57,500 nucleotides of DNA from assembly GCA_009760855.2 (NCBI GenBank), contig WPIO01000092.1, positions 872,501-930,000 on the forward strand, in the 5' to 3' direction. Shown in pieces: positions 36,801 to 44,160 of this stretch (positions within the stretch are counted from its first letter, which is position 1; each line of letters opens with the position of its first letter). The notes under the pieces are model-generated. The model saw only the letters and a list, made by a program, of their open reading frames with translations, did not search any database and was not told the origin of the DNA. Source of the stretch: Cristatella mucedo. Taxonomy: Eukaryota; Bryozoa; Phylactolaemata; Cristatellidae. The position numbers and the translations under genes are program-made.

Positions 36801-39365
36801 CTTCGGTGGCTCTTGGCGGCTGATGGGCGAATGCCGAGCACGATCTAGATTGTTAACGCGAACGCGCCTTGGCTTTGTTTGCTACATGACACCACGCTGA
36901 ACTGCACTACGAGCGTAAGCCTTGTCGTTCCCTGAATTAATCGTCTTGAGAGCAGCTAAGTAGCTGTCTCCTCTTCTCTTCGACACCTTTCTGCTCTCCG
37001 AGCAAATGGGAGCCTCAATGTCCGAGATTCCCTTTCTTTGCAACTCGATCGTAAGACCGGTCTTCCTATTTCGTCCATGCTTCTCAAAATGTCGTCATTG
37101 TCGAGAAATCGCTCGGCTACACGGTTCGCACACCCGACAGCCGCTTAAGCTTCAAGTCAGTCAGCCACGGAAAACTCTCCGGCGTAATATTCGAGCTTAG
37201 TCTCTTAAGGCTTTTGGGGGAGTCGTGCTCGCACAACCGTAGCAAAATGCAGCTCGTTCGCTCGCTCGCATCATTGCCTTGCCTTTTTTTTCTATTTAGT
37301 TCTTGCCCAAGTTGAGACCTGCGGTCAAGGCATGTTCATCGAGAAGCACATGCAACAGATCACGGTACCAGCGCAGGTGCTTTGGGGAGAGCAGGACAAT
37401 GTATGTACTCGTGTACGCTTGCGATGCATAATGCATGCTTATGAGATATATAATTTGGATAGGCAAAGCGTGCCCATACAGTTTAATCGTCGCTCATTAG
37501 GTTTCAAACCAGTCTCAAATATTCTTGCTTTTGCGACCGGTCATGTCCCCTCAGTCATGCTGAGCCTGCTCTAACGTCTAACTTGGCTGTGTAAGCCGTG
37601 TAGCTGCAATAGCACCTTGAGGTCAAGGTTAGCTGATTTAACTGCCTGATTTATGTAGCGGCAGAAAAGCCTTTATGGCTATGACTCCACTTGCAGTGGG
37701 CAATAAGGATTACATATAAATTTAATTCATTTGTCTAGCGCTCTAAGAGAACTTAATCTCTATTCAGGTGCTTAACATATGCCGCGGGGCTCGAGCCCAC
37801 GACCTCGGTCATTAAATGCTTTCACCTTGACCTCAGTCGTTAAGGGCGAGCACATTAACCACCAGGCCAAACTAGCTTCACAGGGATCGGTTGTCCATTG
37901 CAGGACTCTTTAAGTTCCATGGCCTGGAATCTCAAGCAACATTAAATTCCTCTCCATCGGAACTACCACCGGGCAGCTCGTGGGCCTTATTCCAGGTTTA
38001 AGGTGCTCGCACTTAACGACCCAGGTCGTGGGTCCGAGTCCTACATCGGGCTATACTTTATTGCCCCCACTGCAAGTGCTATAGCTTAGGCTTGTCTGCC
38101 ATTATATAAACTGGGCCTGTTTGATCGGCTTACCCTTAAATGTACTCGCGCAGGGGCCGCTCCGACCCCTTTACATACAAAGATGTGGATGGCAAGTGAA
38201 TTTAGTGTTGGCATGCTGCTTTATTTGCTCAAGAGCACGGAGCCAAATGTGGCTCATCCGCTTGCTGCGTTCGATGTCTCGGAAAACTTACGCCAGTTTT
38301 TTCATCGTTGCCCTTACCAAATAGCTTGACACAGACCACCACTGCTGTCAGCTACTGACATGGAATTCGTGCGGGGCGTTTGTGTGTGCTTGGGGATGTC
38401 ACAGCTCCGGGAGAAAACAGAGAATGCATTGCACACCCTCTTGGGGGGCTTCGATTAAAGGATGACGTCCCAGGGGCCGTCGCGGCTGTAACAACAGCAT
38501 TTCGCCAAGGTTGACAACTGCTTGTGGTGCCTCTTGAGCGTATACATAGTATGCCCCAGATTGTCAATTTTGGCAGTGCTTCCCCCCACGCTGAGTTCAG
38601 GCTTAGGTGTCTCTTAATCTGTGTCGATTATTTCGCTACCGCTTCCCATGCGACGGCTACTCGGCCCTTCTATTCATAGCGAGCGTAACGTAATTACCTA
38701 TTCGGGCTCAACAATGTGGCACGCGAGACCCATTGAAAATGGGTTTAATAGTTTAACTAGTGGGTAAATGTGGCAGCCGGCTCTCTGGACGTACCGTCCC
38801 TCGACGTTCGTAATTGACCCATAAAACTGCCAGCGGCTATCTCTCTCCTGAGGCCGGCCGTAGCTTGGCTTTAAGGAAGCCGTGGGATACTCGAGGTCAC
38901 CCCCAGTGTGTGGTAGGCCGCTGAGAGTACACCGTCCCAGGGGCAGCAAACCACGAATCCTGTCCGCTGGGGCTGGTCAAACGGCCGGCGTCTGCCTCTG
39001 GATGCGTTTTCCGCCCAATAGCTAGTTGACAGGCTGCTTCGAGAGGCCGTCGGTAGGGCAGTTCTCCTCGAAGCAGCAGATTCCGTGGCCCAAGGACAAA
39101 CGCTGCCCTTCATCCGACCACCCATTGCATCAGTTTTATGGCGGCCAGTGCAATGAGGACCGAATGCCAAGCTTACGGCTATTCTCCCCCCTTCAAGCAC
39201 GGCTACAGGCCTAGTGCTATTACCTTAGCCGATAGGAGCTTCACCTACCAGCTCCAGACGACCAAGGCTCTCCTCTTCCAGAAGCCCCCCTCTCTCCCTC
39301 CTCTCCCCCTCTCTCTTCTCTATCTTTTCTCTCTCTTTTCTCTCTCTCTCTCTCTCTTTGCTCTA

Positions 39366-39407
<42 letters not shown>

Positions 39408-39432
39408 TTGTCTCTCTGTCTCCCTCTCTCTC

Positions 39433-39500
<68 letters not shown>

Positions 39501-40853
39501 TCTCTCCCCTCTCTCTTCTCTCTCTCTTTTCTCTCTCTTTGTCTCTCTCTCTCTCTGTCTCTGCGACCGTCTGACCTATGAGCAGCGCTGTGTGACGCTG
39601 TGGACGCGGCTTTACACAAAATCGGGCACACAAGACGGTCTCAGCTTTTCTAATTTTGTTTGCTGGCGAGGTGACACTCGTCTGCCACGACTGAGCGGCC
39701 GTGACAGCTGCGTACGTCGTCTGAGCACGACTTGACGGGATCTGGAATAGACGTTGCAGCCGCCCATAGACATGCCAACTTACTAGCTACGAGAAAACCC
39801 AGCGTGTTACTGAGAAACTGAAAAAGCCTTATCCCCAAAATGGACTCGGCCTGCAATATCTTAATCTAACGGAATATGCTGCTAATTAATTGGTCGTCGT
39901 TTGAAAACTGGGTGCGCTAGAAGTTCGATGCTGGCCGATGTAGCAACGCGGGCGAGGTATAGTGTGTCTTGAAGCCGCGAGGCTTTACAACTCTCGACGG
40001 AATGTTTTGGGGTTTTCGTCTTATGTATTGTTTACTGGCAAGATTTTGCAGTATTTATTTCTAAGCTTTTGGGTTTAGAGTTTAGGTTTTAGGGTTTAAT
40101 AATTAGGTATTAAAAGAGAAACTCTAAATGGACAAAGTAAACTGATATGTGTATTAGTACGTAAATATAAACATACTCTGGCGACCATGTTGAGTAGCCT
40201 GCTGTACGCACTGTGCTCGTAGCAAATCTGGCATAGCCGTGATGATGGCGCACTAGGTGTGGTGGTTGCTTTTCGCAACCTCAGTCTCGAGGTCGTGGGT
40301 GCGAATCCTGCAGTGAGCGATCCCGTAAAGGCTCTTCTGTCGCTGTTCAGGGGAGGCTGTTAAATCAGCTAGTATTCATTTACTGCTGTTCAACAAACGA
40401 TGCCACATTGGCTGTTTCGCCTCGCTTACGTGAACCCGCCGAACCTCGGCGAACCCCCCCCCCCTCGCTCGCTGCCGCCGTCTGGAAGCACCCACGAGGC
40501 AGCTTTATCGCCACAGTCCGTCGTGCAGCCGGCACGGCATGGCATGGCATGGAATGTAGGCCGGCCAGCGCCCGGGTGCGAGCGCTGGACGGCGCCGCGG
40601 CCGCGGGACGCTCCCTCACGCGGAGCGCTGCTTCGCCTCATTGCAGCTCCTCGACAAGTCCGGCATGGCGGTGCTGACGCGAGGCCTGCCCCACTGCACC
40701 GCCAGCCGCCTCATTAGCAACTGCGGCCACTCGGTGCAGCTCGAACAGCCGGCAGCCTTCGCCGAGGCTCTGATGGACCTGCGCCGAACGGTGTACGGCG
40801 GCGGCTGCGGCGGAGGTCGCGACTGGACCGCCGCCGCCTGCTCGGCTCGCTGA
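20642..40853 (+). CDS. ABHD6: ABHD6-type monoacylglycerol lipase, eight exons (whole gene)
   Basis: The eight exons listed separately join in phase into about 338 codons, close to the roughly 337 residues of vertebrate ABHD6. Known family role: a membrane-bound serine hydrolase of the alpha/beta fold that cleaves monoacylglycerols such as 2-arachidonoylglycerol and some lysophospholipids, with its active site on the inner membrane face. Seen in order: a hydrophobic N-terminal segment (about residues 6-30), LLFMHGLGG (oxyanion-type HG, about residue 70), VLDMPGHGGT, the nucleophile elbow GQSLGG, an alpha-helical lid region, VLWGEQDN with the acidic residue, and SNCGHSVQLEQP with the catalytic His. 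All seven introns are GT-AG and the codon phases match at every junction. No frameshift or stop lies in the exons, so the gene appears intact. A different ABHD paralog is possible but less likely, given length and anchor. UTRs and the poly(A) site are not resolved. Confidence 0.9.
21619..21860. repeat. TC-rich (CTCTCCT) polypyrimidine tract in intron 1
   Basis: About 240 bases, almost only C and T on the + strand, mixing CT and CTCCT units. The Ser/Leu-repeat frame across it is an artefact. Confidence 0.93.
22965..22983. repeat. Poly-G run (19 G)
   Basis: An uninterrupted G19 homopolymer in intron 1, followed by GAGAGAG. Confidence 0.95.
24383..24542 (+). CDS. ABHD6: ABHD6-like exon 2: first beta strands and HG oxyanion motif
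   Basis: The acceptor is CTTGCAG before GTACATG, and the first base completes the Arg codon begun in exon 1. Encodes YMLYSSALKEKRL and then STLLFMHGLGGEKEVWIPLLK. The HG dipeptide is the oxyanion-strand signature of alpha/beta hydrolases. The donor AAG|GTGAGA leaves a complete codon. Confidence 0.9.
24622..24786 (-). mobile_element. SINE1, antisense, in intron 2
   Basis: Begins with the antisense tail (GACCTAGCAGCCTCGTCTTT), then AGAAGAGCCTTAGCGGCGAT. The tRNA-like head lies toward 24786. Confidence 0.7.
24805..24885 (+). mobile_element. LINE/SINE2-type 3' hairpin tail fragment
   Basis: AAAGTGCCTAGAATGAGATT, then TAATTCTCTTAGGCTGCTAT and an ATTATTACT-type tail. The hairpin arms are diverged and only the 3' end remains. 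Confidence 0.55.
25285..25370 (+). mobile_element. SINE1 head fragment, sense
   Basis: tRNA-like head ending in TAGTTCGAATCCTGCAG, a near-perfect RNA polymerase III B box. The body is missing. Confidence 0.6.
25371..26250. other. Intron 2 sequence without recognised feature
   Basis: Contains a 201-codon minus-strand frame (25343-25948) with no recognisable domain, and otherwise nothing identified. Confidence 0.4.
26252..26400 (+). mobile_element. SINE2, sense, complete-looking
   Basis: tRNA-like head (TTTGGACCGGTGGTTAAGG), an extra GGCTGAGGTCAAGG segment, a B-box region TTGAGCCCCG and the linker GGCATATGTGGA. The tail is GCGCCTGAATAGAG, then TTTTCAGGGCGCTATACAAA. The GCGCC and GGGCGC arms can pair, as in family 1 LINE tails. 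Confidence 0.75.
26401..27690. other. Intron 2 sequence without recognised feature
   Basis: Holds a 154-codon + frame (26476-26940) with no recognisable domain or splice support. Confidence 0.4.
27700..27800 (-). mobile_element. SINE2 fragment, antisense
   Basis: CTCTATTCACGAGCTTCACA, then GAGTCCACGACCTCGGTCAT and TTCACCTCGACTTTCGGTCG match the antisense SINE2 at 37.76-37.86 kb. Confidence 0.6.
27950..28112 (-). mobile_element. SINE1, antisense, well preserved
   Basis: GACAGCCTCTTCTTGTATAG, then GGCAGAAGAGCCCTAAAGGC, GCAGCGGCAATAAAGGATCG and GGATTCGAACCC (antisense B box). It ends in the tRNA-like head near 28112. Confidence 0.8.
28699..28812 (+). CDS. ABHD6: ABHD6-like exon 3: strand/loop with DMPGHGGT
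   Basis: Acceptor CTTTTCAG, donor GAG|GTAGGG, 38 whole codons. Encodes LLPKDMHVVVLDMPGHGGTN and then DDLSFAGFAARVHE. The D-x-P-G-H-G-x-(S/T) motif is typical of the alpha/beta hydrolase core, and exon 2 joins it without a gap (PLLK then LLPKD). The reading frame is also open for about 200 bases upstream in the intron, which probably means nothing. Confidence 0.88.
28813..29854. other. Intron 3 sequence without recognised feature
   Basis: AT-richer than the rest of the gene. Short frames only. Confidence 0.4.
29855..30058 (+). mobile_element. LINE family 1 3' tail, sense, in intron 3
   Basis: GCTGATACTGTGC, then CCTGTCACCCCTAGCCATG, the hairpin AAAGTACCTAGAAAGAGAGT with CTGAGGGCGCTATATCAAA, and (ATT)n at about 30040-30052. 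It ends about 115 bases before exon 4. Confidence 0.85.
30172..30304 (+). CDS. ABHD6: ABHD6-like exon 4: nucleophile elbow
   Basis: Acceptor CGGCTTTAG, then FVLLANLRDRKLHLVGQSLGG and AVAAAYARFYPQQVAMLSMACPV; the donor is GTAAGT at 30305, leaving one base of the next codon. GQSLGG is the G-x-S-x-G nucleophile elbow and its Ser is the predicted catalytic nucleophile. The exon is easy to miss because its frame is closed by a stop shortly upstream in the intron. It joins exon 5 through a split ATG codon. Confidence 0.9.
30305..31784. other. Intron 4 sequence without recognised feature
   Basis: Moderately GC-rich, with one 138-codon frame (31023-31439) lacking any recognisable domain. Confidence 0.4.
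31785..32170 (+). mobile_element. Decayed LINE ORF2 C-terminal fragment in intron 4
   Basis: The sense translation gives NNVAKIRAAKLVRI, then LSELHWLPTERPGA and RTELKTSFGDRALCA. The order matches the LINE stretch HNIAKI, LHWLPV, RTxLKSFGDRAF of family 1, but it is far more diverged. Confidence 0.65.
32171..32912. other. Rest of intron 4
   Basis: A short ATT-rich patch at 32510-32540 may be an old LINE tail. Nothing else was recognised. Confidence 0.4.
32913..33049 (+). CDS. ABHD6: ABHD6-like exon 5: lid/cap region
   Basis: Acceptor CGTTGCAG, two bases completing the split Met codon, then KTPEDNTEFSKIQREGKNPL and DMEWLLRNGAHEPIEVPRQ. The donor is CAG|GTACGG. This is the less conserved lid segment between the nucleophile elbow and the Asp strand. 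The final V-P-x-Q matches the position of a conserved short motif in the family, recalled from memory and not aligned here. Confidence 0.85.
33050..35000. other. Intron 5, 5' part
   Basis: A purine-rich patch at 33.15-33.24 kb, a C40 run at 33789-33828, a G13 run at 34334-34346 and (ATT)n at 34494-34511. No coding evidence. Confidence 0.5.
33789..33828. repeat. Poly-C run (40 C)
   Basis: Forty consecutive C on the + strand, in intron 5. The Pro- and Gly-repeat frames through it are artefacts. Length may be uncertain because such runs are hard to sequence. Confidence 0.9.
35010..35275 (+). mobile_element. LINE family 1 3' tail, sense, in intron 5
   Basis: TGCTGACACTGTGCACGCTG, then CATGTCACCCCTAACCATG, the hairpin AAAGCACCTAGAAAGAGATT with CTCTGAGGGCACTTTATC, and (ATT)n at 35249-35273. 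A severely 5'-truncated copy. Confidence 0.88.
35276..36119. other. Intron 5, 3' part
   Basis: Short frames (172 codons at 35661-36179) without domain support. The frame's end overlaps exon 6 by chance. Confidence 0.4.
36120..36174 (+). CDS. ABHD6: ABHD6-like exon 6: short lid exon
   Basis: A 55-base exon after a T-rich acceptor ending TTTGCAG. It encodes IMKAMFSTKRSSKQFYER plus one base, with donor G|GTTAGC. The NSFYRKL-like FYER and the phase match to exon 7 support it. It is the shortest exon in the gene. Confidence 0.82.
36175..37299. other. Intron 6, no recognised feature
   Basis: No repeat family or coding exon was recognised. Confidence 0.4.
37300..37400 (+). CDS. ABHD6: ABHD6-like exon 7: acidic catalytic residue
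   Basis: Acceptor TTCTATTTAG. Two bases complete a Val codon, then LAQVETCGQGMFIEKHMQQI and TVPAQVLWGEQDN. The donor is GTATGT after a whole codon. The Asp in W-G-x-x-D is the predicted acidic member of the catalytic triad. Confidence 0.9.
37630..37935 (-). mobile_element. SINE1, antisense, split by SINE2
   Basis: The left part (37630-37710) carries GCGGCAGAAAAGCCTTTATG and GCAGTGGGCAATAAGGAT. The right part (about 37880-37935) resumes GGATCGGTTGTCCATTGCAG. SINE2 sits between them; AAGGAT and AGGGAT flank it as a possible imperfect target duplication. Confidence 0.6.
37715..37878 (-). mobile_element. SINE2, antisense, inside SINE1
   Basis: Antisense tail hairpin (GTCTAGCGCTCTAAGAGAAC, then TTAATCTCTATTCAGGTGC), antisense B-box region GGGCTCGAGCCCACGACC, and antisense head ACCACCAGGCCAAA. 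Confidence 0.75.
37965..38110 (+). mobile_element. Mosaic SINE: SINE2-like head on SINE1-like body
   Basis: The head reads TTTAAGGTGCTCGCACTTAA with GACCCAGGTCGTGGGTCCG (SINE2 type). It then continues TTTATTGCCCCCACTGCAAG and TGCTATAGCTTAGGC, the SINE1 body. It lies about 90 bases after the nested SINE pair in opposite orientation. Confidence 0.6.
38111..39280. other. Intron 7 sequence without recognised feature
   Basis: Several frames of 60-110 codons on both strands, none recognised. Confidence 0.4.
39283..39563. repeat. (TC)n polypyrimidine tract in intron 7
   Basis: About 280 bases, almost only C and T on the + strand, with TTTG/TCTG interruptions and a pure (TC)n core near 39447-39496. 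The Ser/Leu and Arg/Glu frames over it are artefacts. Confidence 0.95.
39564..40240. other. Intron 7, 3' part
   Basis: A short TTTAGGG-like patch lies at 40069-40100. Nothing coding was recognised. Confidence 0.4.
40243..40385 (+). mobile_element. SINE1, sense, about 260 bases before exon 8
   Basis: Head GATGGCGCACTAGGTGTGG (A-box like), B-box region GGGTGCGAATCCTGCAG, then AAAGGCTCTTCTGTCGCTG and the tail AGGCTGTTAAATCAGCTAG with TATTCATTTA. The middle GCAATAAAG segment is shortened. Confidence 0.75.
40647..40853 (+). CDS. ABHD6: ABHD6-like exon 8: catalytic His and C terminus
   Basis: Acceptor CATTGCAG, then LLDKSGMAVLTRGLPHC, LISNCGHSVQLEQPAAF and a Gly- and Ala-rich tail ending CSAR with TGA at 40851-40853. 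The His in GHSV is the predicted triad His. The GC-rich, glycine-rich last 20 residues are probably species-specific. The exon sits in a second GC-rich island (about 40.45-41.3 kb). Confidence 0.88.
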   Translation, partial: LLDKSGMAVLTRGLPHCTASRLISNCGHSVQLEQPAAFAEALMDLRRTVYGGGCGGGRDWTAAACSAR

Positions 40854-41562
40854 GCTGAGTGCCGCCCGCCTCGGCGGCCGGCGGCGCGAGGCTCGTCTCG
40901 CCCTCCGCCGCCGACGTACGAACGCTCCCAGAACGTGGCCTCGGCTCGTCGCCCCTGCGTCGCGACAGCGACCTGTAACAGCGAGCGAGCGAATCCACCC
41001 GTCCCCCGGCGACGACGCCGGCGGCGACGGCGGCGGCACCTGTGAGTCCCCCCCCTAGCGGCGCGCGCGTCCGGTGGCCACTGTCGTGCCGCGAAGGCAG
41101 CTTCGAGCGACCGCCAAAGACCGGCAACCAGCGCCGTTCGAGAAAAGCCAATCGAACCGAGCGCCGAGCAAGCGATTGGCTCGGCGTCGCAGCTGCAGTT
41201 CCACGGAGTGCTCGAACTGCACTCCTCCCCCTCTCCCCCTCCCAGATAATGCGCCTCAGCTGCCGCCGCCGGACGCAGCGAATGCTCTCGCGGGCTTCGC
41301 TTCCCGCTAACGGGTATTTTAAGCTGTCTCGCACGCACAATCCATATCATGATTATATTTATTATTGTTATCATTACAAATTATTACCATAACTATCGTC
41401 GCCATGCAACCGGCGCTGGTGAACGCGCGAATGCTACTAAATGTAACGAGCTATGCTCAAGGAAAAATGCAGATACTTTACTTTGACGGACTGCGAACTC
41501 AGGAGCAGTTTCGAGCGGGCTTCGTGGGAATCGACTTTCGCAGTGGAATGAGGCCTCAAACG
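40854..41562. other. Downstream of the lipase stop: probable 3' UTR and GC-rich island
   Basis: GC-rich to about 41.3 kb, then AT-rich. Overlapping minus-strand frames (40616-41374) lack domains. No AATAAA was seen close to the stop, so the 3' end of the mRNA is not placed. Confidence 0.45.
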
Positions 41563-41656
41563 TAGTCTTTGCAGCAAATGTGAAGCGCCTAGAAAGAGAT
41601 GGAGTTCTCTGAGGGTGCTTTATCAAGTGCATTATTATTATTATTATTATTATTAG
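41563..41656 (+). mobile_element. LINE family 1 3' terminal hairpin, sense
   Basis: CTTTGCAGCAAATGTGAAGC, GCCTAGAAAGAGATGGAG and TTCTCTGAGGGTGCTTTATC, then (ATT)n at 41635-41655. Only the last ~95 bases of the element are present. Confidence 0.85.
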
Positions 41657-41924
41657 CCCAAAATACCCGCAGCTATACCGTAAAACGGTTGAATTTCACC
41701 GCCACTAGGTCTAAAGCTAAGGTCACGGCTGCTGCCTGATCGCGATGTGCGACAGGCTATGGGAAAAAACTCGCATGGGTGATCGTTGAACTGTACTGGT
41801 TGCTTAGAATCGGCGACTCGGAGCTGTATTGGAACTTGAAAGTCACGAAGCTCGCAGAAGTCGTACTTCGCCGAGTTCGCTGCACTTAATACTCGAGTGA
41901 AGAGTGGGACAATCTTGAGTCTGC

Positions 41925-41960
41925 TACAAAAGAGGCTGTTAAATCAGCTAGTTTTTTAAG
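41925..41960 (+). mobile_element. SINE1 tail remnant
   Basis: ACAAAAGAGGCTGTTAAATC, then AGCTAGTTTTTTA, matches the SINE1 3' end. No head is visible. Confidence 0.55.
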
Positions 41961-42461
41961 GCTTGGCTCGAACGGTGACGATTTAAGAGCACGGGTGAGG
42001 TCCACAAAAAGTTTGATAACTGACCAAAATTAAATTGCCCAACTAAATGCGAAGTAAGAACTGAATAGTGAGACACGGAAGAGCCGAAGAATGGTAAACA
42101 AAATTCAGCTCTTGAAAGGCTACTAAAGCTCTCTCAATCGTGGCGTTAAGCATATTCGTCGTTCATTGGCCTCGACTCTTCTCGGTCGCGTCTGGCGAAA
42201 GGCCACTATGCCCTTGACCGAGATCGCTTAGTACTCGAGATCGCCCTCTACTGGTTTAATATCTTTGGGCCGCAGGAATATCTCTTTTGAGTGCTCGGCT
42301 TCAGCCTTACAGACCAGTCAGTGCATAAGTGACTCGTAGCCGACCGGCAGGTAGCAGGAGCCGCACCCACTGGAGGCAATCGGCGTCGCGCCGCTCGGCG
42401 CGCCAGCATGAGTCTCTGCCTTCGCTCTGAATACAAGTCCTGATGATCGCTAATTTAAGCT

Positions 42462-42500
42462 AGAGAGAGAGAGAGAGAGGGAGAGAGAGAGAGAGAGAGA
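42462..42500. repeat. (GA)n microsatellite
   Basis: Short GA array with one GG interruption. It abuts the 3' side of the antisense LINE leader. Confidence 0.9.
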
Positions 42501-42514
42501 CAGCGACGCTTGAG

Positions 42515-42775
42515 GGAGAACGCACGCTGAGCGGTTCGAGACAGCGCTAGGAATACCAGACGATCCGGTTCTCGAAGCTGCCGCCAAATGACCTGTGTCT
42601 CTCTGCTCGTGGCCCTAGCGTCGGCTCCGGGCGCTTTTCTTTTATTGATTCACGGATCTTGTTGTCAGCAGTAGCAGCATTTAGCAGGAATTCATCTGAA
42701 CGACGATAGCGAAGCGATAATAGATACGCACGATCGTAACTAATGAGCAGGTTGCTGGACGCCGGCGCATCTACT

Positions 42776-42812
<37 letters not shown>

Positions 42813-43020
42813 TGGTGAAGCCAGCCCGAAGAGGTGAGTGTTTAGATGACCGTAGGCACGTAATTTATTACGCGCTACGGTCAAACAACGAACGGATAAG
42901 CTTTAAACAGCAGGTCTCAGCTGAGTCGGTTTCTGTAAACAATGCTCGTAAGTACTTCGATTTTGGAAGAGAACTCTGCGAAAACGCTAGTAGTGCTTGA
43001 CGTCGGGAGGCGATAAATTG
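42515..43020 (-). mobile_element. LINE family 1 5' UTR only, antisense
   Basis: Matches by eye the 5' leaders at 18.76-19.2 kb (antisense) and 46.9-47.6 kb (sense): GCTGAGCGGTTCGAGACA, GATCGTAACTAATGAGCAGG, CGTAGGCACGTAATTT and CTTCGATTTTGGAAGAGAAC. It contains one 5' UTR monomer and a (GCC)n run. No ORF2 follows. Confidence 0.7.
42774..42809. repeat. (GCC)n trinucleotide run
   Basis: About eleven GCC units within the LINE leader. The equivalent spots in the other copies carry only three to five, so it has expanded here. Confidence 0.9.
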
Positions 43021-43220
43021 AATGATAATATAACTAACTTAACTAGTTGCGGGAAAACCAAGTGGGATTCAGAAATTGAAAAAGGTTAACGCTAACAATC
43101 GGTTCTGCCATCATATGTCCTGCTAAATCCTCTTCGCGAAATCCAGGAGTCATGTTCAAAAGTGACCTTTTATTAGAGGACCGCATCAGCTCCCTAGTAA
43201 AGCCTGTTTACTTTCAGGAT

Positions 43221-43790
43221 ATAAATTAGTCCATGCATTTGTGACATCCCGTCTCGACTTCTTTAGCTCACTGCTTGCTGGTCTACGAGCCTGTGCAGTT
43301 AGGCGCTTACAGCTGGTGCAAGATTCTTCAGCTAGGCTTGTCTATCGTGAGTGTCGCAACTGCCACATCACACCACTTCTTGCCGACCCGCACTGGCTCC
43401 TAATCAAGCGACGCATCGAATTCAAAATTTTGTCACTCACTTTTAGATTCCTTCATTCTTTGGCTCCAGCGTACCTATCAGATCTACTGCCCCACCAGGC
43501 TAAGCATCGTACCACCCGCTGTTTGGAATCTAATCGCTTACCTATACCTCGTACGAACCTCAAATTATTTGGAGATTGTACTTTTAGTTCGTATGCTCCT
43601 AAAATCTGAAACTCACTCTCGACTTGTGTCACATCTCCTGACTTGACTGCATTTAAAAAGAAACTAAAAATGCACCTATTTGTCCCAGCATTTAGTGAGT
43701 CTATGTGATTCTTTTTTTACGTGCTCATGCGTGCTGAGAAAGATATGCCGTTCTTTGAAGGTGCTATGTCAAATGTATTATTAATATTAC
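43221..43790 (+). mobile_element. LINE family 1 3' region, sense
   Basis: Encodes VTSRLDFFSSLLAGLRAC, LVQDSSARLVYRECRNC, HITPLLADPHWLLIKRRI, then LAPAYLSDLLPHQAKHRTTR and IPRTNLKLFGDCTFSSY. Stops break the frame near 43.61 kb. The 3' UTR is shortened: GTGCTGAGAAAGATATGCCG leads straight to the ATT tail, so part of the tail hairpin is deleted. Confidence 0.85.
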
Positions 43791-43914
43791 TTTTTTATTC
43801 TCATTAGATTTCGGGATGTCTACCACAATGCTTGGCTGTCTGGCTAAAGATCTTACTAGCTCCATTTCTTTGGTCGGTGCATACTACTTACTAGATTTTA
43901 TTCTTGGATAGGCT

Positions 43915-44160
43915 ATCAAAAGACAGCCATTAAGCCTCTGAAGCCGGTGATAAATGTAGCTGTAACTTTTGTCAAAAAATCCCAGAGGTCCAGAAACCTG
44001 TCTCCTTTGACGAAGGAGTTGCAGTTTTTCGTGGTCGATCTACGGATTCAGAGCAAAATTTTTTCACCGACCCACAAGGTCAAGGCAACTGCTTCCTTGG
44101 CTCCTTTTTACCTCGCTGAACTCGCAGCACAATTCGGCAAATGTTCAACTGCTGCTATTA
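43915..44160 (+). mobile_element. LINE family 3 C-terminal fragment
   Basis: A 78-codon frame includes LTKELQFFVVDLRIQSKIFS and PTHKVKATASLAPFYLAEL, laid out like the LINE stretch ELxWLPVxxRIxxKIL...LAPxYLxEL. The related copy is at 10.4 kb. Confidence 0.6.

Noticed and set aside
38698-39200. Possible retroelement pol fragment on the minus strand
   Set aside because: No RT, integrase or RNase H motif could be pointed to in either frame.
39241-39735. Arg/Glu and Ser/Leu repeat proteins
   Set aside because: They are products of the TC tract only.
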